Shown: positions 13,075 through 26,144 of the stretch, piece after piece | How the letters are laid out: every line of letters begins with the position of its first letter | Numbering within the stretch: position 1 is the first letter of the stretch | NCBI GenBank assembly: GCA_037074765.1 | Contig: JBAMDO010000141.1 | Coordinates: forward strand, 91,682 to 155,681 | Direction: 5' to 3' | DNA length: 64,000 bases | Origin: Mansonella perstans | Lineage: Eukaryota; Nematoda; Chromadorea; Rhabditida; Onchocercidae | Made by a program: the position numbers and the translations under genes | Notes under the pieces: generated by a model | The model's input: only the letters and a program-made list of their open reading frames with translations | What the model was told of the DNA's origin: nothing | Database searches by the model: none

Positions 13075-13368
13075 CAATTCATATTCTATCGCTTGAACTG
13101 ATATTTTCCATAACGAAAAATGAAATGAATTAGCAATTTGCTTCCTGCAAATTGGTACTTTTTTGTTCGTTGAAAGCGCTATATTCAATGTGACATCTTC
13201 GACAAATTTATCTCGTTTGCTGTGAAAATTGAATTTTATCAAGTCAAGTCCTTTTTATGTGATTGGTTAGCTATGACAAAAAATTCTACAAATGGCTTCT
13301 GGATTTAGGAATGTTTATTCGTTTCCGACTTAATGAACAGCATCGACAATTATAGGTAAAGATAAAGC
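13075..13368 (+). repeat. Dispersed repeat, partner of 26206-26495
   Basis: The reverse complement of this block is found about 13 kb away at 26206-26495 with moderate divergence. Shared stretches include gaaatgaattagcaatttg and gacaaatttatctcgtttgc. No coding capacity is evident. Probably a non-autonomous mobile element or its remnant. Confidence 0.75.
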
Positions 13369-13855
13369 GAGCGATCGTTGAGTTAATTGGTGAATTCTTG
13401 TGGAAATAATTAGGAGTGATTGAAATGTCCGGCTTATAAGTGTGAGCCGTCTACAATATTGTCACAACATACATATTTCAAAATCGGTAGATGATTACAA
13501 GTTAGTTGTAATGGAATTCATTCCTGGAATGCAATTCATTTTAATTTTATTAAAAACTTTGCAAATAATTATGAAAGAAATAATTAATAATTATTACTTC
13601 AATTTAAAGTCATATTTTAATCACTTGCTCTCAGAATTTTATTTTGAACACTGACCATTATGAGTGTAACCTTCCCAAATTGATCCCGCAGTTATAATTG
13701 AATTACTTGAATTGAAATTTATGCAAATTAGTAATAGCATAAATACAACAGCAAATTTAAATTTCCAAATCTTTTTTTCATTCCAAAAAAGTGTTTCTTT
13801 TAACAAAGGTGAAGTGGTTGTTCAGGTTGAAGCATATTAAAAAGCCTTTTCTGAT

Positions 13856-16800
13856 ATGATATATTCCACTTCAATTTTTTGTTTGCTCCTATTTATCTTA
13901 AGCTTCGATAAAACAACTAATGCGCAAGGTTCGTTTCCGCTAAATTTTAATTTTTTAAAAATTGTAAAAAGCTAATTTTTAGCTATTTGCCTCTAACAAT
14001 TTCTGCGATTTCAATTTTCATATTTGAAATTTTCTGGAGTAATCAAATGATCACTTTTTTTTCTCTTTTCATTGCTGAAAGAGAATGTCGGGGTACTTGA
14101 AATTATAAGGAATTTTCATCACTGTTTTTTGTTTTTGCTCAGGGAATATTTGACATTTTGCTTACCAACGCAAATAATTTTAAATTTAACTTTCATGTAC
14201 TCATTCATTGGTTAATGATTTATTTCTACCAATTAATTAGCCATCTTATGTTCTAAATAATTTTAAATCTTTTTTGAAATAAATTAATATTATGATATAA
14301 TTAATAACAGAGATAAGTTTCAAATTTACTGTTTATTACCGTAATCTGAGGAGGGTAAGATATTGCATTTTTTTTTTTTTTTTTTTAGAAATTAATCATT
14401 GTTTTATTATATAAAACATAATTGCTAAAGAACAACTTGGACGCAAATACAGAAATATGATAATTTGCTTTAAATCGGACTTTGTGCCAATGTGTTTTTT
14501 AATATTTCTTAATTATTCAGAAAAACAGAAGCGAGATTCAGAAGAAGAAGAAGAGAAGCGAATTTTGTGCTCTAAATTGTTTATCTCCAGACCGCATTTG
14601 AGTAAAAATTTTGGGAATTAAATATTAACATTTCTTTTCCTTTTCAGTCTTAATCTAATTCTTAATCAATAATTCATTCTTAAGAATAGTATCAGTGATT
14701 TACAGGAAACGATTATTGCTACTATTGGCTTGCATTGGATTTCAGTGCAACATTGAGTTCTGGTGATGTAGATGGATACGGTGAAAGCGTCGTTAAGCAT
14801 TTATTACCAACTTGCAAAAATTTAACAGAGAAATCTATGCTGCACACCATTACTCATGCCCCCGAGAAATTTCCGATTATTTTGGATGATATACTAGATG
14901 ATTCGCTGTGAGTCAATCAATAAACTATTAATTAAAATTAAATTGCTATGTTTATAATTGATTATCTGTTTCTATTACCTCTTTATAAGTACTGCTTAAT
15001 TGAGATATAAAGCATTTATTAACATTTAGCATTTCGAAAAAACAAGGAGTAATTTTTTTTTGGCAATAATAATTTTATCATCAATGCATCAGTAAATTAT
15101 TTCCTGAAATTTTTTTTTTTAATTATTTTGATACACGGAATTGAATTTGCTATTCGCAATGAGCGTAAATTAAAGTTTGCGCGCTCTTTCAATTTGTTGT
15201 AAAAATTTAATAATAAATGCGATCTAAATTTGTCAAATGTAACTCACTGTGAAAATTACCACTTTTATTCATCAATAATTTTCCTTTCACGTAATGTAAT
15301 TGTTGTAAAATTATTATCTTCTCCATCATTTTATTCCTATCCATTCTTAATATCGCTTAATAGACTCGAAATTTGTTTTTTTCAAATTGAGCTTTTATAT
15401 TTGTTACATGCTTTTCCAACAATCAACAATTGATTTTCATTCGACAAATTTCGGACTATTTTATGAGACATAGAAATATTCAAGAAATAAAAAATAAAAA
15501 AATGCTAAAAAATAAAGTGCGGGTACTGGTCCGATTCGACCGACCAAATTAAATTTAATTAATATAAAATTATTATTTTCACTGAAGAGGAATAAACCGC
15601 AAAATCAACAATTTGAATGTATATAAAAATAGCAATTTTTTAACAATCAACATTTTTAAACTGCGTAATAATTGCAATGGTAGTGCAAATAAATATAGAG
15701 TTCTGCAATAGCTACTGTAGTAAAGTAAGTAAACTTTTAAAATGAACAATTCAAAATTTCAAATCACAGTACAGACAACAATAATAAATTTAAAATCCAA
15801 AAAAAAAAATTTGAATGTATTCATTAGCTATAAGCGAGCAATTTTTTCATTCTATATTTTGCATTTTTTTCTACAAAAAAATGCAAATGTTAAATTTATT
15901 ACAATGAAATTTCAGTGAAGAGAAGGTATTTCGCTTTGTTGATGTGATATTTTTTTGCTATAAAGGTGAATGGAAAAGAAGTGATTCAAATGGTGCTTTA
16001 AATTCTATAACTAGTTTATTTTATCATAAATTATTGGCACAATATCGTCAAGAAATATTGGCAAAAAAAGAACTTGGAAATGTTAATAATCGTCAGAAAA
16101 ATTGTTTCGAAAAGGTTCATGAAATCATTTTCACAATAACAATATGTACTATAGAATAATTAAGTAAATAGTCAAAGATTCATTGGAACTAAAAAAGATT
16201 CTTTACGCTATATTATGTTTTAAAAATATTTCTATATTTGAACAAAAGTTAAAACCTTAGGGATTTGTTGGTGAATCCTGTATTGCAATAATTGATGGAA
16301 AAGTAGACTTCATTCCGTATTTCAATGTTGGATTATTTCGGATGTCTCATTTACCACAATTTAAAGTATCAGATTCTGATAAGAATTACGTATGTTAGAC
16401 AATTTCATTTCAATGCAAATAAAATTACTGTAAAGAATTATTTTTAAATTTCAACTAAATGCACTTAATCATATCAATTAATTCGATCACACAATACTGT
16501 ATTGCTCTATCGCAAACTTATCTATCAATAAAAGTTAATGGTTAAATCTTGATAAATATTCTTATATCGTATATTGTTATCGAATTGAACTTACTTAAAA
16601 TACTCGAAACTTTCTAAATTAACTTCCTCATAGCTTAATCAAATTTTGTTGAAATTCAAATTGGGCGAAAAGTATTTTCTTGAAAAGCTTTTATAAATGT
16701 ATCATTGTATCATTTGGTTTGAACTATTGATTTTACAAGTATCATAAAAGTGATCACAGCATAGAGCTCAGTAAAATAACTTGAAGAACCACTAATTTTA

Positions 16801-19800
16801 CAAATATTGAAACATTCGCTTCATAAAACAAAAAGATTATGATTTATTTTATGCCTTAATTATAATCTTTGCATAATATAGTTTCCGAAGCAGGATTATC
16901 AATCTTTTCCAATTGATTATCTAGTATTTGCTAATAAACAAGGCTGCAGATCGGAAAACATAATAGGAAGCGAAAATTCAGAGAAGTATTTTAATGTAAG
17001 TAATTTCATTTTAAGAAACTTTCGAATTTATATATTACATAGAAAATAATATTTATTAATTGCAAGCAATCATGTAAGAGCTAGTATTTAAATCTATCAC
17101 TGAAGTATTAAATTAATTTTAGCTGCTTTTTGGCTAAAATTAGTGTTTATAACCATAGTTAAAATTATCATTGATTATTTTTCGCTCAAATTAATGAAAA
17201 GCAGTTGGAAAATATGATCAATCAAGCAAATAAACAAACGAAATTATAAATAACAAATAAAATTTTTTTTAGGCTTCCGAATGTGTAGCATTAGCAGCGC
17301 CTAATTTTTATTATCAGCTATGTTGTTGTGACGAAAATATGCAACATTGTGGCTCATTAAAGAATGATATAACGATTGATCCAGGCAAACCGATGTTTCT
17401 TGTAAAAGATAAACTTGATGAACCGGATAAATTACAGGAATATGGATTAGATGAAAATTCAATACGCCGAAAATACCAGGAAAAATTGCATAAAAAATAC
17501 GAGAGCAAGCCAAACATTGTTTGTGCTATTGGAACGGTAAAAGCTTAAGATTAACTTGAAAATTAATATTATATTTACTCTAGGTAATTTTGCTGGATCC
17601 AATGTACTTTTTTTGTTAATGATTGATTGTTTTTCATAAAATAAGCACCATTATTTACATATATAAGCAAAGTTTTTTTTTTTAAATATAGTGTTTGAAT
17701 ATTAGATTTTATTTATGTACTATTCGCTCAAAAAAGGGTTTAAAAGAAAAAATTTTCTATATTTGAAATAAAAACAAATTTTTTTTGCTGATTTAAATTA
17801 TATTTCAAAAAAAAATTGTTTCAGTTAAAGACGAATGAAACTTTAAGAGAAAATCGCTTATTGCATGAAGCATTTCCGCTTAATGTTCGCTCATGTCTAT
17901 CCATTTATCGTTATAGGAAAAGAAGTGATAACGGTTATCAAATGTATCATAAATTATTTAGTTTTTTTTATTCATTGGAAATTCGGGAAAAATTCAAATT
18001 CATCCAAAATTTTTATTTTTATTTTTCCAATGCAATAAATGTTCTCTAAATGGAGTTAAAAAAATGCTCAAACTATCAATAATTATTGTTAGATTTTTTC
18101 CATTTTTTTCTTTTATATTGATTGTTCTAAAATTTAAATGACTATAAAAAGTTTTCAAAATGTAATTATGATGCAAAATGGTAACACAATTTAATCAAAT
18201 TATATGTAGAACTAATGAATGTGAAATAACTGAAATTTGAAGTTTTGTTTTAGCAAAAATAAAAATTAAAGGCCTGCATTTTTTAGGACGATAGAAATGA
18301 ATACAGCATCCGGTTGTACATTAGCACGAAAAACTAAAAATGGTCGTTATTACTGCCAATTCCGCGGCCTAATTTGTCCAACACAAAAAACATTTGTTCA
18401 GGACGTGATGACGGTAGAATGTTGTTGTGAAGGAAATCATTTATGCAATCATGATATGTACTCATATCAAGCTTTCCATTCATTACCACTTTATATGCAA
18501 GCTAGTTTTTTTTCTTCTAATTATTTTTATTAGAATTTTAAGATAAAAAAGCGGTTTTTCAATTGGAATTGCGATATTATATTAAATGAGAAAATATATA
18601 TTGAATTACTATTTTTTCTTTGTTCTTTTTTTTTACTTATAACATAATTCAATTGCATTTAAATTACTTCAGTCAATTAAAATTCAAAAAAAGAGCTTTG
18701 CCTTTTGAATAATCTTAGATTCGAAATATATATATATATATATATTATTAAGATGATCATCGAGATATGCATTTCAGGATCCGTTATGTGCTGATGGGGG
18801 CCAATTATCATCATTTCGTCTTGTTTTCCTATCAGGCCAGAAGAAATACTGTGCGGTGCATTATGATTTTGTACTTGGAAAAATTGTCAACTTACATATG
18901 AATGTCAATATGGATTTAACACGAGAAGAAGACTATAGGTTAACGAGAGCAACAATTTTAGCTAGCATTCATTATATATTAAAGTTGAAAGAGTTAACTA
19001 GCCTATTTTATTTATTCTGATTTTTCTTATTAATTAAATTTGTCGAAAGGAAGAAGGAATTTAAGAATTTTGGAAAGTTTTATATATTTTTTTCTCGAGT
19101 TTCTAAATTATAAATTACTGATTCATTAAAATTAGAAGAATAAAAACAGTCTAGAAATTTTATTTAAAATGCAACTTTTATCTTTGAAAAAATTACATTC
19201 TGAGCAAATGCAATTAAAATTGCTATTAATTTACTTCTAGTAAATAAAAGTAATAAGCAATTAAAAAATACTTGATATTGTAAGTCCATTTGTGAACATA
19301 AACATAATTTTTGAGAAAAAAAATATAAACAGCTTTAGACAATTAATTTTTTTTCTTTTTTTAGTGCTTATGAACAACTTGGCTGCAAATTTATTGAAGC
19401 AAAAATACGCGTACATATGGCAGTTCGTTGTGACAATGAAATATATAAACGCGAAGATACATTAATGGGTCGACTTATATACATGTGCACTTGTCCTGGA
19501 AAAGCTTTGTCAGAAAGGTTTTCCGGTTTTTCCATTTTCTGATGATTTAATGAATCGCTTAAGTAATTCGAGAAATTCTTAATATGGGTTAGATTTGATG
19601 TAAGAATAGAAAATGGTTGAAACAATAATGATATCAAAGATAAGGAAGAAATTTGCATATGTTCAATTATTGATTATTAATTAAGTTAATTGATTAATTG
19701 CACGGGCAAAAACTAAATAATTTAAGTAGATCGACATAACTTCTTGTTCAATGATCAGTTTTTAACATGCATGAGGGATTTTGCTGAAATCGTAGTTTTT

Positions 19801-22431
19801 TTATCAAGCATTCAAAATTTCTCTGTAAAAGTTATGATGAAAAACTCCAACTTATCTTTGCAAAATTATTCAAGTCCTCAAAAAAAGGAAATCATAACGA
19901 ATTAAACGAACAAATAAATAAATTAGTCTTAGAAACCTGCTTAATTTAATTAATGGAAGACATCTCTACGTCCTGTTGATTTTTTTTAGCTAATTTGAAT
20001 TAGAATAAATGGATTAATTAGCATTATAAATTAGCATTAGGGAATTAGATTCCGGAATATATTTGATAGCCAGTGATATCATTACCTAAGTGAGTGATAA
20101 TGTAGTGCTAAATTAATAGACATTTAATAAATGATATTGATATGATGTTCAATAATAATAAGCGATCAAATCATGTTGTGTTTTTTTTATTTATTCAGAA
20201 TGAATGAATCAGCTTGTGATGTCGAATTAGAAAAGAAAATAGCGCAAAATGCAATAGTGGATGCACAAAAATCCAAATTGCCTTCGTGTTATTATATAAA
20301 TTTGGTAACAGAAGCGGTAAATTCTGCTCCCACTGGTGTGAGCAAATTTTTGATGAATAATGTCACAAAATCATCAAGTAATAATTTGAAAATTATTTAT
20401 TTTTCTATTCTTTTGGTTAAAAATTTCATTTTAAATACTGATAAGAAGAAGCGAAACTTGGTTATTACTATTTAAATTATTACTGAAAATAATTTCGTTT
20501 TCATTTTGCAACTGAAATTCTAAAATTATTATGAAATAATTAAAACATGCAATAAATTTGCAATTGAATGATATATAAATGAATGAAAAATAGCTGAATT
20601 TTAGATATTTTAGGAAAATTCGTTCATTTTATTTCAAGATGAGCTGAAGAAAAATTAAGAAAAAAATATCAGTTAGAAGATGTTAAACATTTTTCAATTG
20701 TTTCAATATTTGATTTTAAAAAAAAACGAAATTATAATTGCATTTTTACTTTTACAAATAGCTCAAACTTTTTGGTGTTACGATCAATTAGAAATTAAAA
20801 AAGATAATGGAAAACTCATGTCTCATTGGACAAGTGGCGAAGTACATATCATTTTATTTTGTCTTTTTTCATTTTTATTATTTCTAAGATTTTCTTTTAA
20901 TATTTTGTTGAAAAAAATTAATTTTTAAAATTCGAAAATTAATTATTTTGTTTTATGCTAACTAATCAAAATTATTCCATTGAATTGTTTGCTTTATTAC
21001 AGCATTATTTGTTTCCTGTTAAAAAATTCTAAAGTTAAACAAATTCATTTTATTCTTTTCACTTCGTGCGCATTTTTCTGAAGCAATTTTTTATTTATGA
21101 ATTTTACGAATTGAAATAGCAGTTTTATTAGGTAAAAATACATTCCGAAATTAGTGACATTTGCGTCAAAATTTCAACTGAACATGGCTCATATATCTGC
21201 ACAACGCTTCAATATCGAATTATCTGTTGTTGCAAAATCTGTATGTCATTTAAATAAAAAGCAAAACAAATTTATCAAATTTAGAAAATTTTATATAAAA
21301 GAACTAACTTATAATCTTACAACAAAAAATTTTCTAACATTGATCAAATAATTCTTTTATACTTTTTATCAAATATTACATAGATGAAATTTGACATAAT
21401 AATCCTATTATTTTATTTTTGTTGATAATTGAATAATCAAAAAATAGTCAAAAATTAGGAAGGATGAATTTGTCTAAATGGAATAATTAATGGTTATTTT
21501 AAGAATAAAAACAGAGAGAGGGAGAGAGGGAGAGAGATAGGAACTAATGAATAAAAAGAAGCAGATAATCTTTTTTGATTGATAGTGATCTAACAAAATA
21601 ATTCAGATAAATTCTTGAGAATGTCATTGACACTATTTTTCAGATGGCAATGTTCCGTGTAATAAAAAAAAAGAGATTCAAAGTATCTTCATGCGTGAAT
21701 CAGTACCAGTAGATTTAGAATGGAAAAAAAGTAAAGAAGCATTTCGACAGATGCAATACTTTTGCATAATGCCTGATAAAAATTTTGCCAGATGCAAATT
21801 GCCAATGGGTTGTTATCAGATTCGATACGCTGTGACTACTGATTCGCATCTCATAACCAATGATGTAAGCTATTTAAATTACTGAGGAACGTAGAATAAT
21901 TTATAATTGCTGAATATGCCATCAAAATTAATTGAACTGCAATTAAATTAATAAACAATATTTATTTCTTTTACTTTTTTTTATTTCAAAAATTACCATA
22001 ATCTCTCTAATTTTTATAAATCACGATAAGTTTCTTTCTGTCTTTTCTTTACGACATTTAAATTATCATTCTATTCGTTGAATTATCGAAATGATTTGAT
22101 TAAGTAACACATTGTTTCTAATCTTTTATCTCATTCTCTGGATAAGCTATGAAAAATGTTGCTTTAGCTTCCGACCGGTTGTATATCAGATATTGATCAA
22201 GAATTGCTGGAAAAATATCCATACTTGACGTTATGCTCAATTTACTTAAAAAATGGATTTGCCAAAAAATGTTTTAACACGGATACACGTGACGTAACAA
22301 CTGGTATACCACTGATTGTGTGCTGTTGTAATGCGAATCCTTATAATGATTGTCCGTCACAAGCTCATATGGCAAATTTAGGATATGTATATAAAGTGAT
22401 AAAAAAGGAAGAAAAATTAGAAGACATTTAA
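13856..22431 (+). CDS. Large secreted Cys-rich protein with repeated CCC modules
   Basis: Exons: 13856-13928, 14706-14907, 15916-16114, 16261-16389, 16882-16995, 17273-17536, 17825-17943, 18287-18470, 18778-18938, 19365-19517, 20199-20335, 20762-20841, 21132-21240, 21644-21864, 22168-22431 (2409 bases, 802 residues). The N-terminus MIYSTSIFCLLLFILS is a clear signal peptide. The rest has repeated modules with spaced cysteines ending in a CCC block: YQLCCCDENMQHC, VECCCEGNHLCN, IICCCKIYGNVPCN (formed only across a splice junction) and VCCCNANPYNDC, plus a variant YMCTCPG. This resembles the CC...CN end of three-finger (activin-receptor/Ly6/ET-like) ectodomains. Two uncertainties remain. The join after exon 8 needs a GC donor at 18471, because the GT at 18458 is out of phase. 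Exon 12 is also open upstream to an ATG at 20680 with a hydrophobic stretch, so a second gene could start there. No transmembrane segment or kinase domain follows, so it is probably extracellular. Function unknown. Confidence 0.75.
16171..16807 (+). repeat. Duplicated block containing exon 4 of the Cys-rich gene
   Basis: This block, with exon 4 (16261-16389) and the intron sequence after it, is present again in reverse complement at 22566-23222, about 6 kb downstream. Here the exon is open and phase-consistent, so this is the functional member of the pair. Confidence 0.85.
18728..18746. repeat. (AT)n microsatellite in an intron
   Basis: Alternating TA run shortly before the acceptor of exon 9 of the Cys-rich gene. 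Confidence 0.9.
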
Positions 22432-22565
22432 ACAAAAGGAAATGAAAACTTTTTGAAGAAAAAAATTTGTTGAAATTGCTGGATTTTTTATTATCACTGT
22501 TTTCTCTTCAAAATTTTTTTTAGAAATCATAGCCCTTTTGTTTTATGAACTAAATGGCTTCAGGA

Positions 22566-23222
22566 TTTGTAAAATTAGTGGTTCTTCAATTATTTTACTT
22601 AGCTGTATGCTGTGATCACTTTTATGATACTTGTAAAATCAATAGTTCAAACCAAATGATACAGTTTATAAAAGCTTTTCAAGCGAATATTTTTCACTCA
22701 TAATCTCAACAAAATTTGGTTAGGCTATGAGGAAGTTAATTTAGAAAGTTTCGAGTATTTTAAGTAAGTTCAATTCGATAACAATATACGATATAAGAAT
22801 ATTTATCAAGATTTAGCCATTAACTTTTATTGATAGATAAGTTTGAGATAGAGCAATACAGTATTGTGTGATCGAATTAATTGATATGACTAAGTGCATT
22901 TAGTTGAAATTTGAAAATAATTCTTTACAGTAAATTTTATTTGCATTGAAATGAAATTGTCGAACATACGTAACTCTTATCAGAATCTGATACTTTAAAT
23001 TGTGGTAAATGAGACATCCGAAATAATCCAACATTGAAATACGGAATGAAGTCTGCTTTTCCATCAATTATTGCAATACAGGATTCACCACAAATCCCTA
23101 AGATTTTAACTTTTGTTCAAATATAGAAATATTTTTAAAAATGTACTTTGTTAATTACAATAAAAACAAAATTTCATCTTAATATAACGTAAAGAATCTT
23201 TTTTAGTTCTAATGAATCTTTG
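22566..23222 (-). pseudogene. Inverted decayed copy of exon 4 of the Cys-rich gene
   Basis: On the minus strand this reproduces 16171-16807. The exon copy lies near 22977-23095. One base is missing in the equivalent of GGATTTGTTGGTGAATCC (it reads GGATTTGTGGTGAATCC), shifting the frame, and GTAGAC has become GCAGAC. No companion exons follow, so it is a pseudoexon. It sits about 130 bases beyond the end of the parent gene. Confidence 0.85.
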
Positions 23223-25322
23223 GCTGTCACGGTATGATTTATCATTTTGTTTTCAAAAAATATATGTGTTTAAGCTCATTTTTGTAAGTAGATACGACTA
23301 ATATCTGTTGTCTGTAATAGATAGGACTAATAATAATACTGTAATACAGAAAACCATCTTTATACTTGTCAAATCCTTATAAACAAGCTACTCTCTAATT
23401 TTACTTAACTCATTGTCAGTTTCACAACAATACTACCTCTTATTATCAAAGCTATCTTTCGCCTTGATTCAACGTCTAACAATTCCATTTTTGTTATCAT
23501 CTCGTCATTTCGTATTTCTTCTCAATCCTGAATTTTGATTCTTTATGTTAATACTTTCATATTTCACACGTCGTTCCATTACAATTGGTATCTGAGCATT
23601 AATAAAAACTATAAGTAGCTGTACATTCCAGGTTCAAAAACATTTTTTCTGACAGCCAACAAAACTTTACACGATAGAGTTATCTATTTCTCAAACAACG
23701 ACTGGAACACTTCAGAAGATGTAATGTTTTTCTTAAGTACCTTTAAAATTAAAAAACTATCAAAATTACAATGACAGATTGATGCGATTCAATTTTATAT
23801 TGCAAATAAATCATTTTCGTTTCAAAATTTATATATTTTCCTTTTTCGTCGTCTATCCAGAACATCATGTGAAAACCATTCAAATGTTTGAGCTTAAACA
23901 TTGGAAATCGTTAGTTTAAGATTCACCATCATAATCAAATTTTTACTTTTCACTATTGCCTAAAGCTGTTTTGTAATTGTGGTAGCCTTTCCTTTTTGCT
24001 TATAAGGCTATATCTGTGCTGTTCGGATTAGGGCAGTATTTGATTATGATGGCACAATTTTCCATAAGAACCAACCACTTCAAATTACCTTTAATAACTT
24101 TCAAAACGAAACTTCCATTTAAATAGGCAATTTTATGATGTTTGATACAAATTAATGCATTTATTCAATGAGCAGATGATGTAAAATTCGCTATCGCCTT
24201 GACAGCCACATCTCTATTCAATTTTGGTCTCTCCGTCAGGTTTTTCGAAAAATGCTAAAACAACACGCACTTACTGAAACATATAAAACGCGTTTCTGTC
24301 CAATGATTATTAAAAAATGATCATATTTTCCTATTATCAGATTAAATAGCCCGGTTCTGTCCAATATTGGTCAAAATGACCAAATTAATTGATTCATATG
24401 ATTCACGCGTATATTTTCTTGATCCAGTCCCCTTGTCAATGTTTTGATCTTGAAAAGAACTCACGAATATTCATTGTTACTTTTTTGACAATGTAGCCGA
24501 AGTATTTACCAATTGCTTCCATTTACATTATTCACAAATAAATTCCTTCTGATTTCAACTGTTGTCTGGTTTCTGATCGTTTCCAGGCCGCCAGTAAAAA
24601 TGCTATGACATTACTCCAAAAAAAAAAAAAAAAAAAAAAAACTCAGGTGAAACGATAATTTCTTCTGGGTGCTTCTGTCTGTCTGTTTGTTCAAGTTCTC
24701 TTTAATCCTAATCGCATTTAATATCTTTATCCAGCGGAATCTAGTACAGTTTCTATGCAGTTCTAATTGTAAAACGTTTTCTCGATAGTTTTGAAAAAAG
24801 ATGATTATATTTTCATCATTGGAAAACATAATATTACTTCTTCTATAGAAATTTTTTTAAACTTATTGTTTTTCTGAAATGCGTCAAATCATCGCGGACT
24901 ATTCGGAATTTTTTTTGCAGACACTTGCGAGATATCATCCTGTGATGAGATAAGTAGTGAATTTTACACTTTTGATTAAGATCAAAATTTTTTAATTATA
25001 CCGACTGCAGTTAGTTCTAATTGTTTCGTCGTCGAAGATACCCCTTCATGGAGCCTTTTAATCAGTGTTTTGGGACATTTTAAACACAGTCTATAATGAT
25101 GGCTCGTTATACTAGTTGCGCGTGTTAACAGTTGTCCTTAATATTTGGGTTGCGAATATTATCTGCATGGTTACTTCCGATTAGCATCGATTTAGAAAAT
25201 ATTACTTTAGAAAACCTTTGCTCGTATAAAAACAATAGGAAATAAACTCAGTGATACACTTTCGGTCCTGAAACCGTTCAATAATCGGATTTGTTTGTTG
25301 TACACTTGCCCACCTCTTATTA
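23223..25322. other. Intergenic region with a dispersed repeat
   Basis: No gene seen. Around 23417-23515 there is a sequence (gtcagtttcacaacaatact ... cgccttgattcaacgtc) that recurs at 52068-52166. A poly-A run at 24620-24641 lies in sequence with no recognisable insert boundary. Confidence 0.55.
23417..23515 (+). repeat. Dispersed repeat, copy of 52068-52166
   Basis: Both copies share gtcagtttcacaacaatact followed by cgccttgattcaacgtc with scattered changes, in direct orientation about 28.6 kb apart. Neither has an evident reading frame. Confidence 0.8.
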
Positions 25323-25465
25323 TGCCATTTTATTTAAAAATACGAATAAAACAATTTGAATGAATCCTTGCTTTGTAATATATTCTTTCCTTAATTGATA
25401 TCTATCATTGTTTCTCACTTGAATATTCCGAAACTTGAAGTAGTTGAATTGGGACAAAAAGTGGA
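25323..25465 (+). repeat. Direct repeat, first copy of about 143 bp
   Basis: Nearly identical to 25913-26056, starting tgccattttatttaaaaata and ending gggacaaaaagtgga. The second copy has one extra G in tatattgctttcc. Confidence 0.95.
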
Positions 25466-25912
25466 ATTACTGTTTTTTAGCTCTGTGAATTCTTGGCTGT
25501 TTATTCGAAAAAGTCGTCGAGATTTTTCTCCTTACCAATACATTGCAAGCTCCGTTTTGACATTTTGACATTTCTTTTTTACAAAAATATAATTTCTAAA
25601 TTTCTTTTATTAGCGTAGTGATATGATTTTTCAGGTTTGCGATAGCAATTTGCTGCTTTTCTGTCTTAATTTCGGAAAAAGTAATGACATTCGTGCCTTC
25701 GAAACCTCAATTTGATAGATCTCGGCAGTCACAAATCTATCACTCTGTAAGATATCAGGTATAGTATTAAAGCAGAATTCAAAATTGAAGCATATTTGTA
25801 GTATTTTTTGCAAATATAAGCAAAAATTATTCAGTGAAAAAGCCATTTTTGGTAAGTAGAATTGGAGCTGTGGGATGAACCAAACGTTGAGTTAAAGTGC
25901 CAAACTTTCCGC

Positions 25913-26056
25913 TGCCATTTTATTTAAAAATACGAATAAAACAATTTGAATGAATCCTTGCTTTGTAATATATTGCTTTCCTTAATTGATATCTATCATT
26001 GTTTCTCACTTGAATATTCCGAAACTTGAAGTAGTTGAATTGGGACAAAAAGTGGA
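25913..26056 (+). repeat. Direct repeat, second copy, abutting the rRNA fragment
   Basis: Same unit as 25323-25465. Similarity stops exactly at agtgga, where sequence leading into the 28S rRNA fragment begins, so the copies mark a rearrangement breakpoint. Confidence 0.95.
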
Positions 26057-26059
26057 CAA

Positions 26060-26110
26060 AAAGGCGTTGGTTGATATAGACAGCAGGACGGTGGCCATGG
26101 AAGTTGGAAA

Positions 26111-26144
<34 letters not shown>

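Larger units (their letters stand above)
8988..13855. other. Gene-poor intergenic region
   Basis: About 4.9 kb of AT-rich DNA with homopolymer runs. I see no exon with credible splice sites or family likeness on either strand. Slightly less AT-rich islands (10130-10195, 12580-12680) have no open frame of note. It includes related short repeats near 9880-10125 and a dispersed repeat at 13075-13368. It may contain the promoter of the Cys-rich gene. Confidence 0.5.

Noticed and set aside
17301..17517. Two minus-strand open frames
   Set aside because: Antisense of exon 6 of the Cys-rich gene, whose + strand reading has the CCC motif and matching splice phases.
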